Assembly: GCA_041739345.1 (NCBI GenBank) | Contig: JBGSNZ010000018.1 | Location: 1 to 64,000 of the forward strand | Length of the DNA: 64,000 bases | Source: DIGJ01 sp041739345 | GTDB lineage: Bacteria; Bacillota; Clostridia; Lachnospirales; Lachnospiraceae | Reading direction: 5' to 3' | Shown: positions 24,588 through 32,137 of the stretch, in pieces | Numbering within the stretch: the stretch's first letter is position 1 | How the letters are laid out: every line of letters starts with the position of its first letter | Notes under the pieces: model-generated | What the model was told of the DNA's origin: nothing | Seen by the model: the letters and a program-made list of their open reading frames with translations, nothing else | Databases searched by the model: none | Translations under genes and position numbers: made by a program

Positions 24588-25406
24588 TTAATTCTGTATA
24601 TTAGCACTTATAATTAATTCATGATATGCACGTCTTCCTTCTGCTGTTCCAGATATATAGCATTGTCGCTCCACTGTATCAAGAGCAAAGCCTTCAATAC
24701 CTTGATACAATTCCCTAACTGCTGGATGATCAACATTCGTCATTATTATTTTAACATTTCTATTTTTCGCATTTTCCAGTGCATGTGCTAATCTAATTTG
24801 ATCATTCCACGAAAATATATCTGCTGTATAACTTACAAACCTATTATCTTCGTTTACAACGGCATATGGTGGATCACAAAACAAGAAATCATTCTCGTCT
24901 GCCAAATCAATTGTTTGTTGAAAATCTTGACAAAAAATATTTGCGTTTTGTAGAATATTTGAAGTTCTAATAAAGTTATCTCTATCAAAATTAATCTCTC
25001 TGTCTGTTCCATAAGGAACGTTAAATCCACCTTGCCTATTCACCCTGTAAATTCCATTAAAACATGCTTTATTCAAATATATCATTCTAGCCGCTGATGT
25101 CGCTGATGTTCTTGTCCTAGTATTTCGAACTATATAATAATAATCTCTGCTATTACTTCTTTGATGTCTCACAAGATTTCTATATACTGAATCAACTTCA
25201 TCCCTCACCGCTATGTATGTATTTACTAATTCTCTATTAATATCACTCAATATTGCTTGATTCGGTTTTAAATAAAAATATACAGCTCCACTTCCTAAAA
25301 AAGGTTCTATATATCTATTAAATTCATTTACATTAGGGAGTCTATCTGATTCATTATTTACAAACCAGTTTTTCCCACCTGCCCATTTCAAAAATGTATC
25401 ATTCAT
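24588..25406 (-). CDS. Dam-family DNA adenine-N6 methyltransferase
   Basis: A 272-residue D12-class methylase. Visible motifs: FLKWAGGK (5-12, SAM-binding motif X), PFLGSGAVYF (35-44, motif I) and catalytic DPPY (178-181, motif IV). The length is normal for the family. The target is probably GATC-like, but it cannot be read from the sequence. It is the first gene of a two-gene unit with the nuclease-DGQHR gene 36 bases downstream, and it is absent from element A. Codon use and AT content are like the rest of the element. Confidence 0.9.
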   Translation of the reverse strand: MNDTFLKWAGGKNWFVNNESDRLPNVNEFNRYIEPFLGSGAVYFYLKPNQAILSDINRELVNTYIAVRDEVDSVYRNLVRHQRSNSRDYYYIVRNTRTRTSATSAARMIYLNKACFNGIYRVNRQGGFNVPYGTDREINFDRDNFIRTSNILQNANIFCQDFQQTIDLADENDFLFCDPPYAVVNEDNRFVSYTADIFSWNDQIRLAHALENAKNRNVKIIMTNVDHPAVRELYQGIEGFALDTVERQCYISGTAEGRRAYHELIISANIQN

Positions 25407-25989
25407 TTACTTTATCATTACACCATTTCCTTATAATGTATGCCCAACAGCACCAATAGTACATAAAACAGAAAAGATCACTTATTTGGTACACTCTATT
25501 TTTTATATTCATATAAGTGTTCTATTTCCGTATTTATTACAAATACTACCTTATTAAACCACAGGTATTATCAAAAAATAATCAAAGAAACATATTAATC
25601 CAATATTATAATAATAGGCAATTAACTTCTTTAAATAATATAACATTCCGCACTGCATGTGTAAAATAGATAGTTATAAACCATTATATCTTATCTAATA
25701 AAAGTTTTAAAGCTAATATATTCATTTATACTTTCTCTTTTCCAGCCGAACATCAAGAAAAAACAGCTACGCACTATAATGCTATATAAACGACTCTCAA
25801 AAGTGTAAAATAGGGGCGGTATCGTCAAATACCACTCCCTCGTTTCTTCTATATAATAATACCAATATCTCTATTATCTTAAAATCCGATTAACCTTACT
25901 CCTTGTTAATCCTGTCTCTTTGACAATATCAACTACCTTCATCCCTCCCTTATAGAGCAATATAAATGGGTCAATCAATATTTCTAATA
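25407..25989. other. Gene-free region with block shared with element A
   Basis: 583 bases without a supportable gene. 25407-25735 is very AT-rich and holds the dam promoter region without clear hexamers. 25736-25960 matches element A 12690-12895 in reverse, including a GGGGCGGTAT/ATACCACTCC hairpin and the HTH remnant (about 25880-25942). This marks a cargo boundary common to both elements. Confidence 0.5.
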
Positions 25990-26562
25990 TCAAGTCCTAT
26001 TTTTCATTTTATTGGCTCTTATCAGTGTACTCTTGCTTATCCCTGTCATCCGTTCCACTTGCTTATAACTATGCTCATTCAACAAATCAATAGCATGATC
26101 AATCTGTTCTCTGCTATACTTCTTAGGTCTGCCCTCCACAAAGTTAGGATTTTGTTTAGCAATAGCCTTACCAGATTGCGTACGCTCTACTATCTGATTA
26201 CGCTCCAACTCTGCCACAGCTAATAATGTTGTTAGGAAGAACCTACCCATATCCGTATTTTCAAGCACTCCCACATTCATAACATGAACATTCACGCCCT
26301 TACTAAATAATGATTGCACCAACTCGATTCCTTCTACAGTAGTTCTTGCCAATCTATCCAATTTGGTAACAACCAATGTATCATTAGGATTCAATTTGTC
26401 AATTACCATATCTAATATAGGTCTATGTGTTGTTGTGCCTGTAAACTGTTCTCTATAAATAGTAGCACCTTCCCACCTATCTTTAATTGCTCTCTCTTGT
26501 TGTTCAAATGAATTATTATCCTGTTGGCTCTTTGTACTTACTCTTAAATATCCATAAATCAT
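25990..26562 (-). CDS. Serine resolvase, element B
   Basis: A 190-residue protein of the Tn3 resolvase/DNA invertase family. Seen are the YLRVST catalytic motif, VTKLDRLARTTVEG, the long E-helix (LLAVAELERNQIVERTQSGKA), and a C-terminal HTH (YKQVERMTGISKSTLIRANK). The length is normal. It is transcribed alone, with candidate binding sites just upstream. It is more typical of Tn3-family resolvases than the element A recombinase, so the two were probably acquired or replaced separately. Confidence 0.9.
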   Translation of the reverse strand: MIYGYLRVSTKSQQDNNSFEQQERAIKDRWEGATIYREQFTGTTTHRPILDMVIDKLNPNDTLVVTKLDRLARTTVEGIELVQSLFSKGVNVHVMNVGVLENTDMGRFFLTTLLAVAELERNQIVERTQSGKAIAKQNPNFVEGRPKKYSREQIDHAIDLLNEHSYKQVERMTGISKSTLIRANKMKNRT

Positions 26563-26580
26563 ACCCTAATCACCTTTCAC

Positions 26581-26665
26581 TTATGACACTAAGTATTGAC
26601 ACCAAGTTATGTCTTGATTTTACGTCAAAAACCATTCGGTGTCAATACTTAAAAGTTATGACACT
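26581..26665. promoter_or_regulatory. Candidate res site / resolvase operator
   Basis: Inverted repeat AAGTATTGACACC (26591-26603) / GGTGTCAATACTT (26638-26650), bracketed by direct repeats TTATGACACT (26581-26590 and 26656-26665). The symmetric cluster lies directly upstream of the resolvase start, where resolvases often bind and repress their own gene. Confidence 0.65.
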
Positions 26666-26727
26666 TTATTAAAAATAAAAGAGTACGTCATTTAAAATTG
26701 TTCCAGACGTACTCTTATCTCTGCTAT

Positions 26728-27207
26728 CTACATAGCACCTTTTGAAACATAATTTCTTTTCCCTTTAACTTTTTCAAACCCATTTTTTATACACCAGTTC
26801 TTCATCTCGTCAGTCATTACGGATTCAATCATAATTTCATCAATATTATATTTCTTCTGCATCACTTGTAATATCCGATACAGTTCTTGCATCTTACCTT
26901 GTCTACAATTAATAAATTGCACACATGCAACCACCAATCGATTTCTCACATTTCTATATCGGAGCATTAGCTCGCACTCTTCTTCTTCGTGATTTATCCC
27001 TTTGACAAAAAGAGTATTCCTATTTGTATGGCAGTCAAATAGATTATAGTCGCAATCTTCCGCAAAAAGTCCAATAATTTGAAAAAAAGGAATGGGAAAT
27101 TTACCTTTGTCTTGTTCTCCATCTAATCCTTCAATGAAAAAATTCCATGCCTTATCATCCACATAATAAAGCAAATTATTCTCCTGTTTTACATCCTCTT
27201 CTATCAA
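26728..27207 (-). CDS. GNAT-like acetyltransferase-fold protein, unknown function
   Basis: A 159-residue soluble acidic protein. The C-terminal third (LYRILQVMQKKYNIDEIMIESVMTDEMKNWCIKNGF) looks like the end of GNAT acetyltransferases, where a helix precedes a strand and a C-x-K-x-GF motif. The acetyl-CoA-binding loop is not obvious, so catalysis is doubtful. It is followed, 17 bases from its upstream neighbour, by the same transcript as the zinc-ribbon protein. Cargo of element B only. Confidence 0.5.
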   Translation of the reverse strand: MIEEDVKQENNLLYYVDDKAWNFFIEGLDGEQDKGKFPIPFFQIIGLFAEDCDYNLFDCHTNRNTLFVKGINHEEEECELMLRYRNVRNRLVVACVQFINCRQGKMQELYRILQVMQKKYNIDEIMIESVMTDEMKNWCIKNGFEKVKGKRNYVSKGAM

Positions 27208-27224
27208 AATAATTCCTCCTCATA

Positions 27225-28037
27225 TTATAATTTCTTCATACAATTCAAGCAAACTCGTTCATTCTGTCCGCTTCCGATAAAGCCAGATGTTACTTTATAT
27301 CCTCTCTTTGTAATCTGAATTTGTGTAGAACCACAATATGGACATTTTAACATACCGTTTTCATCTTTCTCGCCATTTCCATTATTAAAATCTCTGATTC
27401 GTTTAAGCTTATCTGCATCTTGTTCCGCAAACGATGACTCTGCCATAATAAGTGCTATTGCCACCAATACAAAAAGCAAAATAACGCCTATTGTTTGTCC
27501 TGTACTTGCTAATGCTATTCCAGCCCCTACAAGAACTAAAGGTATTAGACATCCTGTTAGACATCCAGAATTCTTTTCATTTTTATCTTCACTTTTATCT
27601 TCATTTTTATTTGTGCTGGTATCACTCCAATCCCTATATACTGTCTGTTTTTCCAGTCCGAAGTCAATTTCTGTTCCATTATTATATACTTTATAAATAA
27701 CCTCACAATTTGTAAGTTTTTGTGCCAAATCAATTGCCTTATCTTTTGACATATTATTTCCGATGATACATGGAAGGCTTCCTATTTTATCCATTGCATC
27801 ATAAAATCCTATTTCATAAAAATTTTTTAATATAGATATTACTTCATTCCTTTCTTTCTTATAATCAAGTAATTCAATAGAATAACTTTCTTTTATTTCT
27901 ATGGTTTCACTTTCAATTTCAATTTTGGTTTCACTTATGGGTTCATTTTTTATATCTATAGGACATCCACAATGAACACAACAAATAGCCTTATCGCTTA
28001 CCTCTCTCCCACATTCTGGACACTTAATTAATGCCAT
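27225..28037 (-). CDS. Double zinc-ribbon membrane protein with L7/L12-like domain
   Basis: A 270-residue protein. It has an N-terminal zinc ribbon (CPECG...CVHCG, residues 6-24), a ~60-residue region resembling the ribosomal L7/L12 C-terminal fold (KERNEVISILK...SKDKAIDLAQKLTNCEVIYKV), an acidic Asn/Lys/Glu linker, two hydrophobic helices (~150-200), and a C-terminal zinc ribbon (CPYCG...CLNC). Such mosaics are known in Firmicutes without defined function. It diverges from the HTH gene at 28142 and shares its control region, so the two may be linked functionally. Confidence 0.6.
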   Translation of the reverse strand: MALIKCPECGREVSDKAICCVHCGCPIDIKNEPISETKIEIESETIEIKESYSIELLDYKKERNEVISILKNFYEIGFYDAMDKIGSLPCIIGNNMSKDKAIDLAQKLTNCEVIYKVYNNGTEIDFGLEKQTVYRDWSDTSTNKNEDKSEDKNEKNSGCLTGCLIPLVLVGAGIALASTGQTIGVILLFVLVAIALIMAESSFAEQDADKLKRIRDFNNGNGEKDENGMLKCPYCGSTQIQITKRGYKVTSGFIGSGQNERVCLNCMKKL

Positions 28038-28073
28038 TTAACTTCCTCCCCTTGATACGTAATATTCTTATTT

Positions 28074-28115
28074 TAGTCATTTTTTGTCTAAAAATCAATA
28101 GTCATATTCTGTCTA
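28074..28115. promoter_or_regulatory. 17-bp direct-repeat operator between divergent genes
   Basis: TAGTCATTTTTTGTCTA (28074-28090) and TAGTCATATTCTGTCTA (28099-28115): two 17-base repeats with two mismatches, 25 bp apart centre to centre. TATAAT follows at 28118-28123. It is a probable binding site of the adjacent HTH protein controlling both directions. Confidence 0.65.
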
Positions 28116-28141
28116 GTTATAATGAGCCAAGAGGTGATTAT

Positions 28142-28372
28142 TTGAAATACGAACGTATACGTCAATTACGAGAAGATATGGATTTGACACAAGATAATTT
28201 AGCCAAGAAATTGAATCTTACACAAAGAACATATGCTAGATATGAAGCTAATGAATCAAATATTCCTTTGGAAGTGCTAAATAAAATAGCGGATTACTAT
28301 AATGTAAGTACCGATTATTTGCTTAACCGAACCAACAAAAAAGAACCTTACCCTAATAATAAGAAAAACTAA
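28142..28372 (+). CDS. XRE-family transcriptional regulator
   Basis: A 76-residue Cro/CI-type HTH protein: IRQLREDMDLTQDNLAKKLNLTQRTYARYEANESNIPLEVLNKIADYYNVSTDYLLNR is the canonical five-helix fold. Start TTG 28142 preceded by GAGGTG; an in-frame ATG at 28031 would overlap the divergent gene and lacks a binding site. It ends within a terminator. In element A only the sequence after the terminator remains, so A has lost or never had this gene. Confidence 0.85.
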   Translation: MKYERIRQLREDMDLTQDNLAKKLNLTQRTYARYEANESNIPLEVLNKIADYYNVSTDYLLNRTNKKEPYPNNKKN

Positions 28373-28406
28373 CTTCCAGACGAATGATGGAAAGTTAGTT
28401 TTTTAT
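28364..28406 (+). terminator. Intrinsic terminator of HTH gene
   Basis: AACTAACTTCCA / TGGAAAGTTAGTT stem followed by TTTTTATTTT. Counterpart of the A terminator at 10199-10240. Confidence 0.85.
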
Positions 28407-28697
28407 TTTATCCAATGTTTTGAACATATGTTCTATTTCTATATTGTCCCATATAACGATTTTCTTTACGATATTTGATGCTAAATCTTAAGTCAGAACA
28501 TCTATTTTTGTTTATCGGAACTTAATAAATCACATTTGACATCAAGACACTCCTAGTTCAATATCGCTTGTCATAATCCATGCGCCAGATTCTCTCTGGC
28601 AGAAAAAGAGACGGTATATTACCCAACAGGACAACTTCATCGTATAACTTCAAAAATGGATTCTGGGGCAAATTACACAGCCAGAATGATATGAATT
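28407..28697 (-). ncRNA. Conserved non-coding block, copy B
   Basis: Reverse-strand match to element A 9911-10190. The longest identical run surrounds the GCCAGA-GAGAA-TCTGGC hairpin and continues through GACAAGCGATATTGA. Frames are broken by indels between the copies, so shared coding is unlikely. Neither an Rfam family nor an origin type is recognised. Confidence 0.35.
28422..28433. promoter_or_regulatory. LexA/SOS-type box, copy B
   Basis: GAACATATGTTC, a perfect dyad that fits the Gram-positive SOS consensus. It lies in the conserved block right after the HTH gene terminator. Confidence 0.5.
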
Positions 28698-28765
28698 GTT
28701 TTTGCTTAATTCGTTTTCTGATTGCTCATTGTTTAACGAAAAATAAATATTTGTTACTGCTAAAA

Positions 28766-29044
28766 TCACATCTTAAATTCGTATAACCAACACAGAAAAA
28801 TAAATATTGCCGCTCCAAGATAACTATATGCATTGAATTTACTATATTTTTTATATTGTAGAAACATTATTAACATAACACCACTTAAAAGTAGTAGAAA
28901 TATATCTAATGCCTCCAAAATACAAAAGATGTGTAAAACAGCTAATAATATGGCGAATGCAGACAATATTATTTGTGTAGTAAATAAAATCTTTTCCATT
29001 ACAGTTTTATCGCACCATTTTGGCAAAGCAATTTTATCAATCAT
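28766..29044 (-). CDS. Small three-helix membrane protein
   Basis: A 92-residue protein with a short cytoplasmic N-terminus (LPKWCDKTVMEK) and three hydrophobic helices (ILFTTQIILSAFAILLAVLH, ALDIFLLLLSGVMLIMFL, YLGAAIFIFLCWLY). No family recognised. Start at 29044 follows GGAGG; the ATG two codons earlier is too close. It occupies the position held by the Lar-like gene in element A. Function unknown. Confidence 0.6.
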   Translation of the reverse strand: MIDKIALPKWCDKTVMEKILFTTQIILSAFAILLAVLHIFCILEALDIFLLLLSGVMLIMFLQYKKYSKFNAYSYLGAAIFIFLCWLYEFKM

Positions 29045-29142
29045 AATCATACCTCCATCATAGTAATTAATTACAATAAATTATAATACATATTTTTCCA
29101 ATTATCAATCACTACAATACCATACCACCTCCATAACTACCT

Positions 29143-29616
29143 TCAATCCGCTTTGCCTGTTCGCTTTAAAAGGATTGCCTTAACTGCTTCACTATCTGTA
29201 CCTTCAAACTTATCAACCAACCTTTTAATACCGATTCTTTTGTCTGCTGCCTTTAAGATATCCGTCAATCCCCAAGCATCTGATTCAAACCTCTTATCCA
29301 ATAATTCCTTAACAGGAGTATCAATATATTCTCGAATAAGCTCTGAAATCGAACTAACATCGTTGTGATATGGATAAAAATCTCCAAGTGTATTCTTGTC
29401 TTTCCTATTCCATTCCTCTGGAAGCTCTATCTCTTGATTTATAAACTGCTTTGGATAATCAAATATGATATTCTTGCCTAATGTAATCCAATATCTTGGC
29501 AAATCGGTTGAACCATGCTGACTTTTCATACGGTAAGCCGAACAATGTATCTGCAAGTCCAATCTAGGCTCAATAACTAAATTCAATTCTTTTTGTAGTT
29601 TGCTCCAACGTTTCAT
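29143..29616 (-). CDS. Conserved protein of unknown function (157 residues), copy B
   Basis: Same length and closely similar to 9187-9660 in element A; differences are conservative and cluster in the N-terminal half (LVIEPRLDLQ instead of LVIDPSLDFQ), while the last 50 residues are nearly identical. Maintenance of an intact frame in both elements shows that it is under selection. No domain name can be assigned with confidence. Confidence 0.7.
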   Translation of the reverse strand: MKRWSKLQKELNLVIEPRLDLQIHCSAYRMKSQHGSTDLPRYWITLGKNIIFDYPKQFINQEIELPEEWNRKDKNTLGDFYPYHNDVSSISELIREYIDTPVKELLDKRFESDAWGLTDILKAADKRIGIKRLVDKFEGTDSEAVKAILLKRTGKAD

Positions 29617-30011
29617 CTACAACTCCTTATACAATCACATATTATAATTCATAACTCTATTAATCAATATCCATGTAAATTCTCATTAATAAACCACCCC
29701 CATTTTGATAACATCTCCCTTCCCCAAAAGGTTATAAATCTATTTTAAAATAAGGAGATAAAAGCACTAGCAAATCTCCCACCTCTCAATAGATTAGAAT
29801 CATTATCTTGACACTTTGGTTTATCAATAGCTTGAGCCAAATTTGGTACAAGCTATTTTGCTTCTTCTGATTTTTTATCTCCACCAGCTTTACGCTGATT
29901 TTCTTTCAGAGATTTTAATCTATATTTATAAAATGTATTGTATCACAACTATTTAATTATATAACAGTTTAAGTATCTAATTTTTTAATGTAAACAAGCT
30001 TACAAACATTC
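29617..30011. other. Outer end region of element B, gene remnants
   Basis: 395 bases without an intact gene. The minus strand holds one copy of the repeat unit that is doubled around relB in element A (about 29695-29727), and a short broken frame reading SLKENQRKAGGDKKSEEAK, which resembles the end of ParB-like phage/plasmid proteins. The sequence near 29990-30011 matches element A 8022-8052. Confidence 0.4.
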
Positions 30012-30032
30012 TGTCGGATGTTTGTCGGATGT
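30012..30032 (-). repeat. Integrase arm-type repeats, element B outer end
   Basis: TGTCGGATGT at 30012-30021 and 30023-30032, exact reverse complements of the pair at 8001-8021. Confidence 0.75.
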
Positions 30033-30034
30033 AG

Positions 30035-30070
30035 CAAAAAAAAGGCTACAACCAATTGGTCGTAGCCTTA
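30035..30070 (-). terminator. tRNA-Leu-type terminator carried by element B
   Basis: AAGGCTACAACC / GGTCGTAGCCTT stem, AATT loop, then nine T on the minus strand. It would serve tRNA-Leu when B sits in the tRNA gene in direct orientation. Confidence 0.8.
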
Positions 30071-30078
30071 GATTTTCA

Positions 30079-30138
30079 TGCGGATAACAGGAATCGAACC
30101 TGCACGGTCTCCCACTAGAACCTAAATCTAACGCGTCT
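30079..30138 (-). pseudogene. Partial tRNA-Leu(TAG), 3' 60 bases
   Basis: Minus-strand match to tRNA-Leu 7897-7956 with a single mismatch (in AGACGCG(C/T)TA). The last ten bases beyond the core (30129-30138) may not derive from the tRNA: they equal one arm of the reconstructed asnB terminator palindrome. The 5' half of a tRNA is missing, so it is not functional. Confidence 0.85.
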
Positions 30139-30159
30139 TCCTTATTCTATGAAATGATA

Positions 30160-31986
30160 TTAAACAAGATTTATTTGATATGTTGTAAGCCAATATTCAA
30201 GCTGTATTAGCCATGCAATAAGTTGTGGTTTTGACATAAGCTGCCCAAACCAAGTAGAACTTCCTTGTTCCAAAAAGTTGGATAGACTTTTTGAATCAAT
30301 TAGTGGTGCAAGTCTTGAATCTTGTGACTTAAGTAGATGAGAAAGCTTCGTAGTTACTAAACGTTCATATTCAGGATTATGAGTTTTTGGATATGGGCTT
30401 TTCTTTCGGTTTTGAATTTCAACTGGTAGAAGGTCTTTCATTGCATTTCGAAGTAATGCTTTTTCTACTCCATTTTCAAATTTAATTTCCCAAGGTACAT
30501 TGTATACATATTCAAGTATTCGGTGATCGGCAAATGGTACACGCACTTCAACTGATGCAGCCATACTCATTCGGTCTTTCCTTTCCAATAAGGAGGCCAT
30601 AAAAAGATTCACGGAGAGCCAGGTTGCTTTTCGACTTTGTATCATGCTGTCGGTATCACTGTCAAGGAGTGGGCATTGTAGAAGAAAATTCTTATATTTA
30701 TCGGACAGATAGTGATAACCTTCGTTTACGTTGATGGAAGATGAAAATAAATTTGCACGCATCATAGGATTATGAATCCAAGGGTAAAATGGGTTGTCAA
30801 GCATTTCAGTGCGATAAAACCATGGATAACCGCCAAAAATTTCATCCGCACATTCTCCAGATAAAGTAACTGTATGACGTTGCTTTATAATATTACAAAA
30901 ATAAAGAAGAGATGAGTCAATATCTGACTGTCCTGGTATATCTCTAGCAAGAGTTGCCTCAAAAAGTAATTCTTCTATTTCTTTGGTGGGAGCTTTTAGT
31001 ACGGTATGATCGGAATGAATATAAGAAGCCATTAGAAGAGCAAATTCATCATCTCCTTGTGGCTGAAATAAAGATGACTTAAAATTTTCTTTATTTCCTT
31101 CATATTCAAAGGAGTAGGTTGCGAGGGTTTTTTCGCTTTTTTTGTATTCTCTTGCTGCAACGGCTGAGACAATGGAAGAATCAAGTCCGCCAGAGAGCAA
31201 GGTGCAAAGAGGAACATCGGAAACAAGCTGTCGTTGAATAGCATCGTCTAAAAGCTCTTTTGTAATTTGAATGGCATCAGTTTTGCTATCTTTAAACGGT
31301 TTCGCTTGTATGGACCAGTATTTTGTTACTTTAAGTCCACTTTTGTTAAAAGTCGCCTTGTATCCGGGGCCTAATTCCAAAATATCCCGAAAAACAGTTT
31401 CCTGCGGAAGTGTGACCGGCGATAAGAAAATGAGTTGCCAGAAGCCACTTAAATCTACGTTTGGTTTGATTTTTGGATGCTGTAACAATGCCTTCATTTC
31501 TGACGCAAAGATACAAGTTGTTCCTAGCAGCGAATAGTATAAAGGTTTTACTCCAAGGCGGTCTCGAGCTATAAACACGGATTGTTTCTTCTTGTCATAG
31601 ACTGCAAAAGCAAAAATTCCATTTAGAAGTTCAACACAGGCTTCGCCAAAAAGAACATAGGTATATAAAACAACTTCTGTGTCACACTGTGTTTGTAGCG
31701 TGATTCCGGCTTTCTTTATTTCTTTCGTTAATTCAGGGGTGTTATATAGTTCGCCGTTATATACAATTGTGTATTCTGATCCTTGATAGCAACAAGACAT
31801 TGGTTGCTTACCATGCTCCACGTCCATAATTGCAAGTCGGTTATGATGAAAAGAGACAAAGGAATCAGAATAACTTCCGGATTGATCAGGACCACGTTTT
31901 CCCATGGTATGGCCCATTTTCTCAGTTAGTGAGGATAAAACATTTTCAGATTTACAAAAATCAATAATTCCGCAAATGGAACACAT
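30160..31986 (-). CDS. asnB: Asparagine synthase (glutamine-hydrolysing)
   Basis: A 608-residue class II amidotransferase, converting aspartate, glutamine and ATP to asparagine. Cys2 follows the initiator Met (MCSICG), giving the Ntn nucleophile. The glutaminase domain (~1-210) is followed by the synthetase domain with the pyrophosphate loop LSGGLDSS. The length is typical of the B. subtilis YisO/AsnB types. AGGAG precedes the ATG. It is the first host gene beyond the element. Its own terminator was probably split by insertion of element A: one arm is at 30129-30138 and the other near 16740-16760. Confidence 0.92.
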   Translation of the reverse strand: MCSICGIIDFCKSENVLSSLTEKMGHTMGKRGPDQSGSYSDSFVSFHHNRLAIMDVEHGKQPMSCCYQGSEYTIVYNGELYNTPELTKEIKKAGITLQTQCDTEVVLYTYVLFGEACVELLNGIFAFAVYDKKKQSVFIARDRLGVKPLYYSLLGTTCIFASEMKALLQHPKIKPNVDLSGFWQLIFLSPVTLPQETVFRDILELGPGYKATFNKSGLKVTKYWSIQAKPFKDSKTDAIQITKELLDDAIQRQLVSDVPLCTLLSGGLDSSIVSAVAAREYKKSEKTLATYSFEYEGNKENFKSSLFQPQGDDEFALLMASYIHSDHTVLKAPTKEIEELLFEATLARDIPGQSDIDSSLLYFCNIIKQRHTVTLSGECADEIFGGYPWFYRTEMLDNPFYPWIHNPMMRANLFSSSINVNEGYHYLSDKYKNFLLQCPLLDSDTDSMIQSRKATWLSVNLFMASLLERKDRMSMAASVEVRVPFADHRILEYVYNVPWEIKFENGVEKALLRNAMKDLLPVEIQNRKKSPYPKTHNPEYERLVTTKLSHLLKSQDSRLAPLIDSKSLSNFLEQGSSTWFGQLMSKPQLIAWLIQLEYWLTTYQINLV

Positions 31987-32137
31987 TATATCAACTCCTC
32001 TTATTTAATTATATAACTAATATATTCGAGTAAAAATGATTGTGCGTTGTTTATAAAGAAAAAATTTCGTTGCTTTTAGGGCTAGAATCATTAAATCTAG
32101 GCTTTGTGGGCATTATGCTTACGTTTTCTACATAATT

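Larger units (their letters stand above)
16933..30128 (-). mobile_element. Integrative element B (mirror image of A, defence cargo)
   Basis: Bounded by GATTTAG cores (minus strand) at 16933-16939 and 30122-30128, each inside a tRNA-Leu 3' copy in the same orientation. Order from the integrase end: arm repeats, integrase, Rep-like protein with a small upstream gene, ParB-like protein, HTH regulator, nuclease-DGQHR protein, Dam methylase, resolvase, GNAT-like protein, zinc-ribbon protein, divergent HTH, conserved non-coding block, small membrane protein, conserved 157-residue protein, arm repeats, tRNA 3' copy. No transfer or virion genes. All backbone parts match element A in inverted order. 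Confidence 0.85.

Noticed and set aside
28580..28786. 68-residue plus-strand frame in the conserved non-coding block of B
   Set aside because: The same region in element A has stops and frameshifts in this frame; no conservation as protein.
7907..30128. Prophage or conjugative element
   Set aside because: No capsid, portal, terminase, tail, relaxase, coupling protein or type IV secretion genes are visible; only integrase, Rep, resolvase and cargo.
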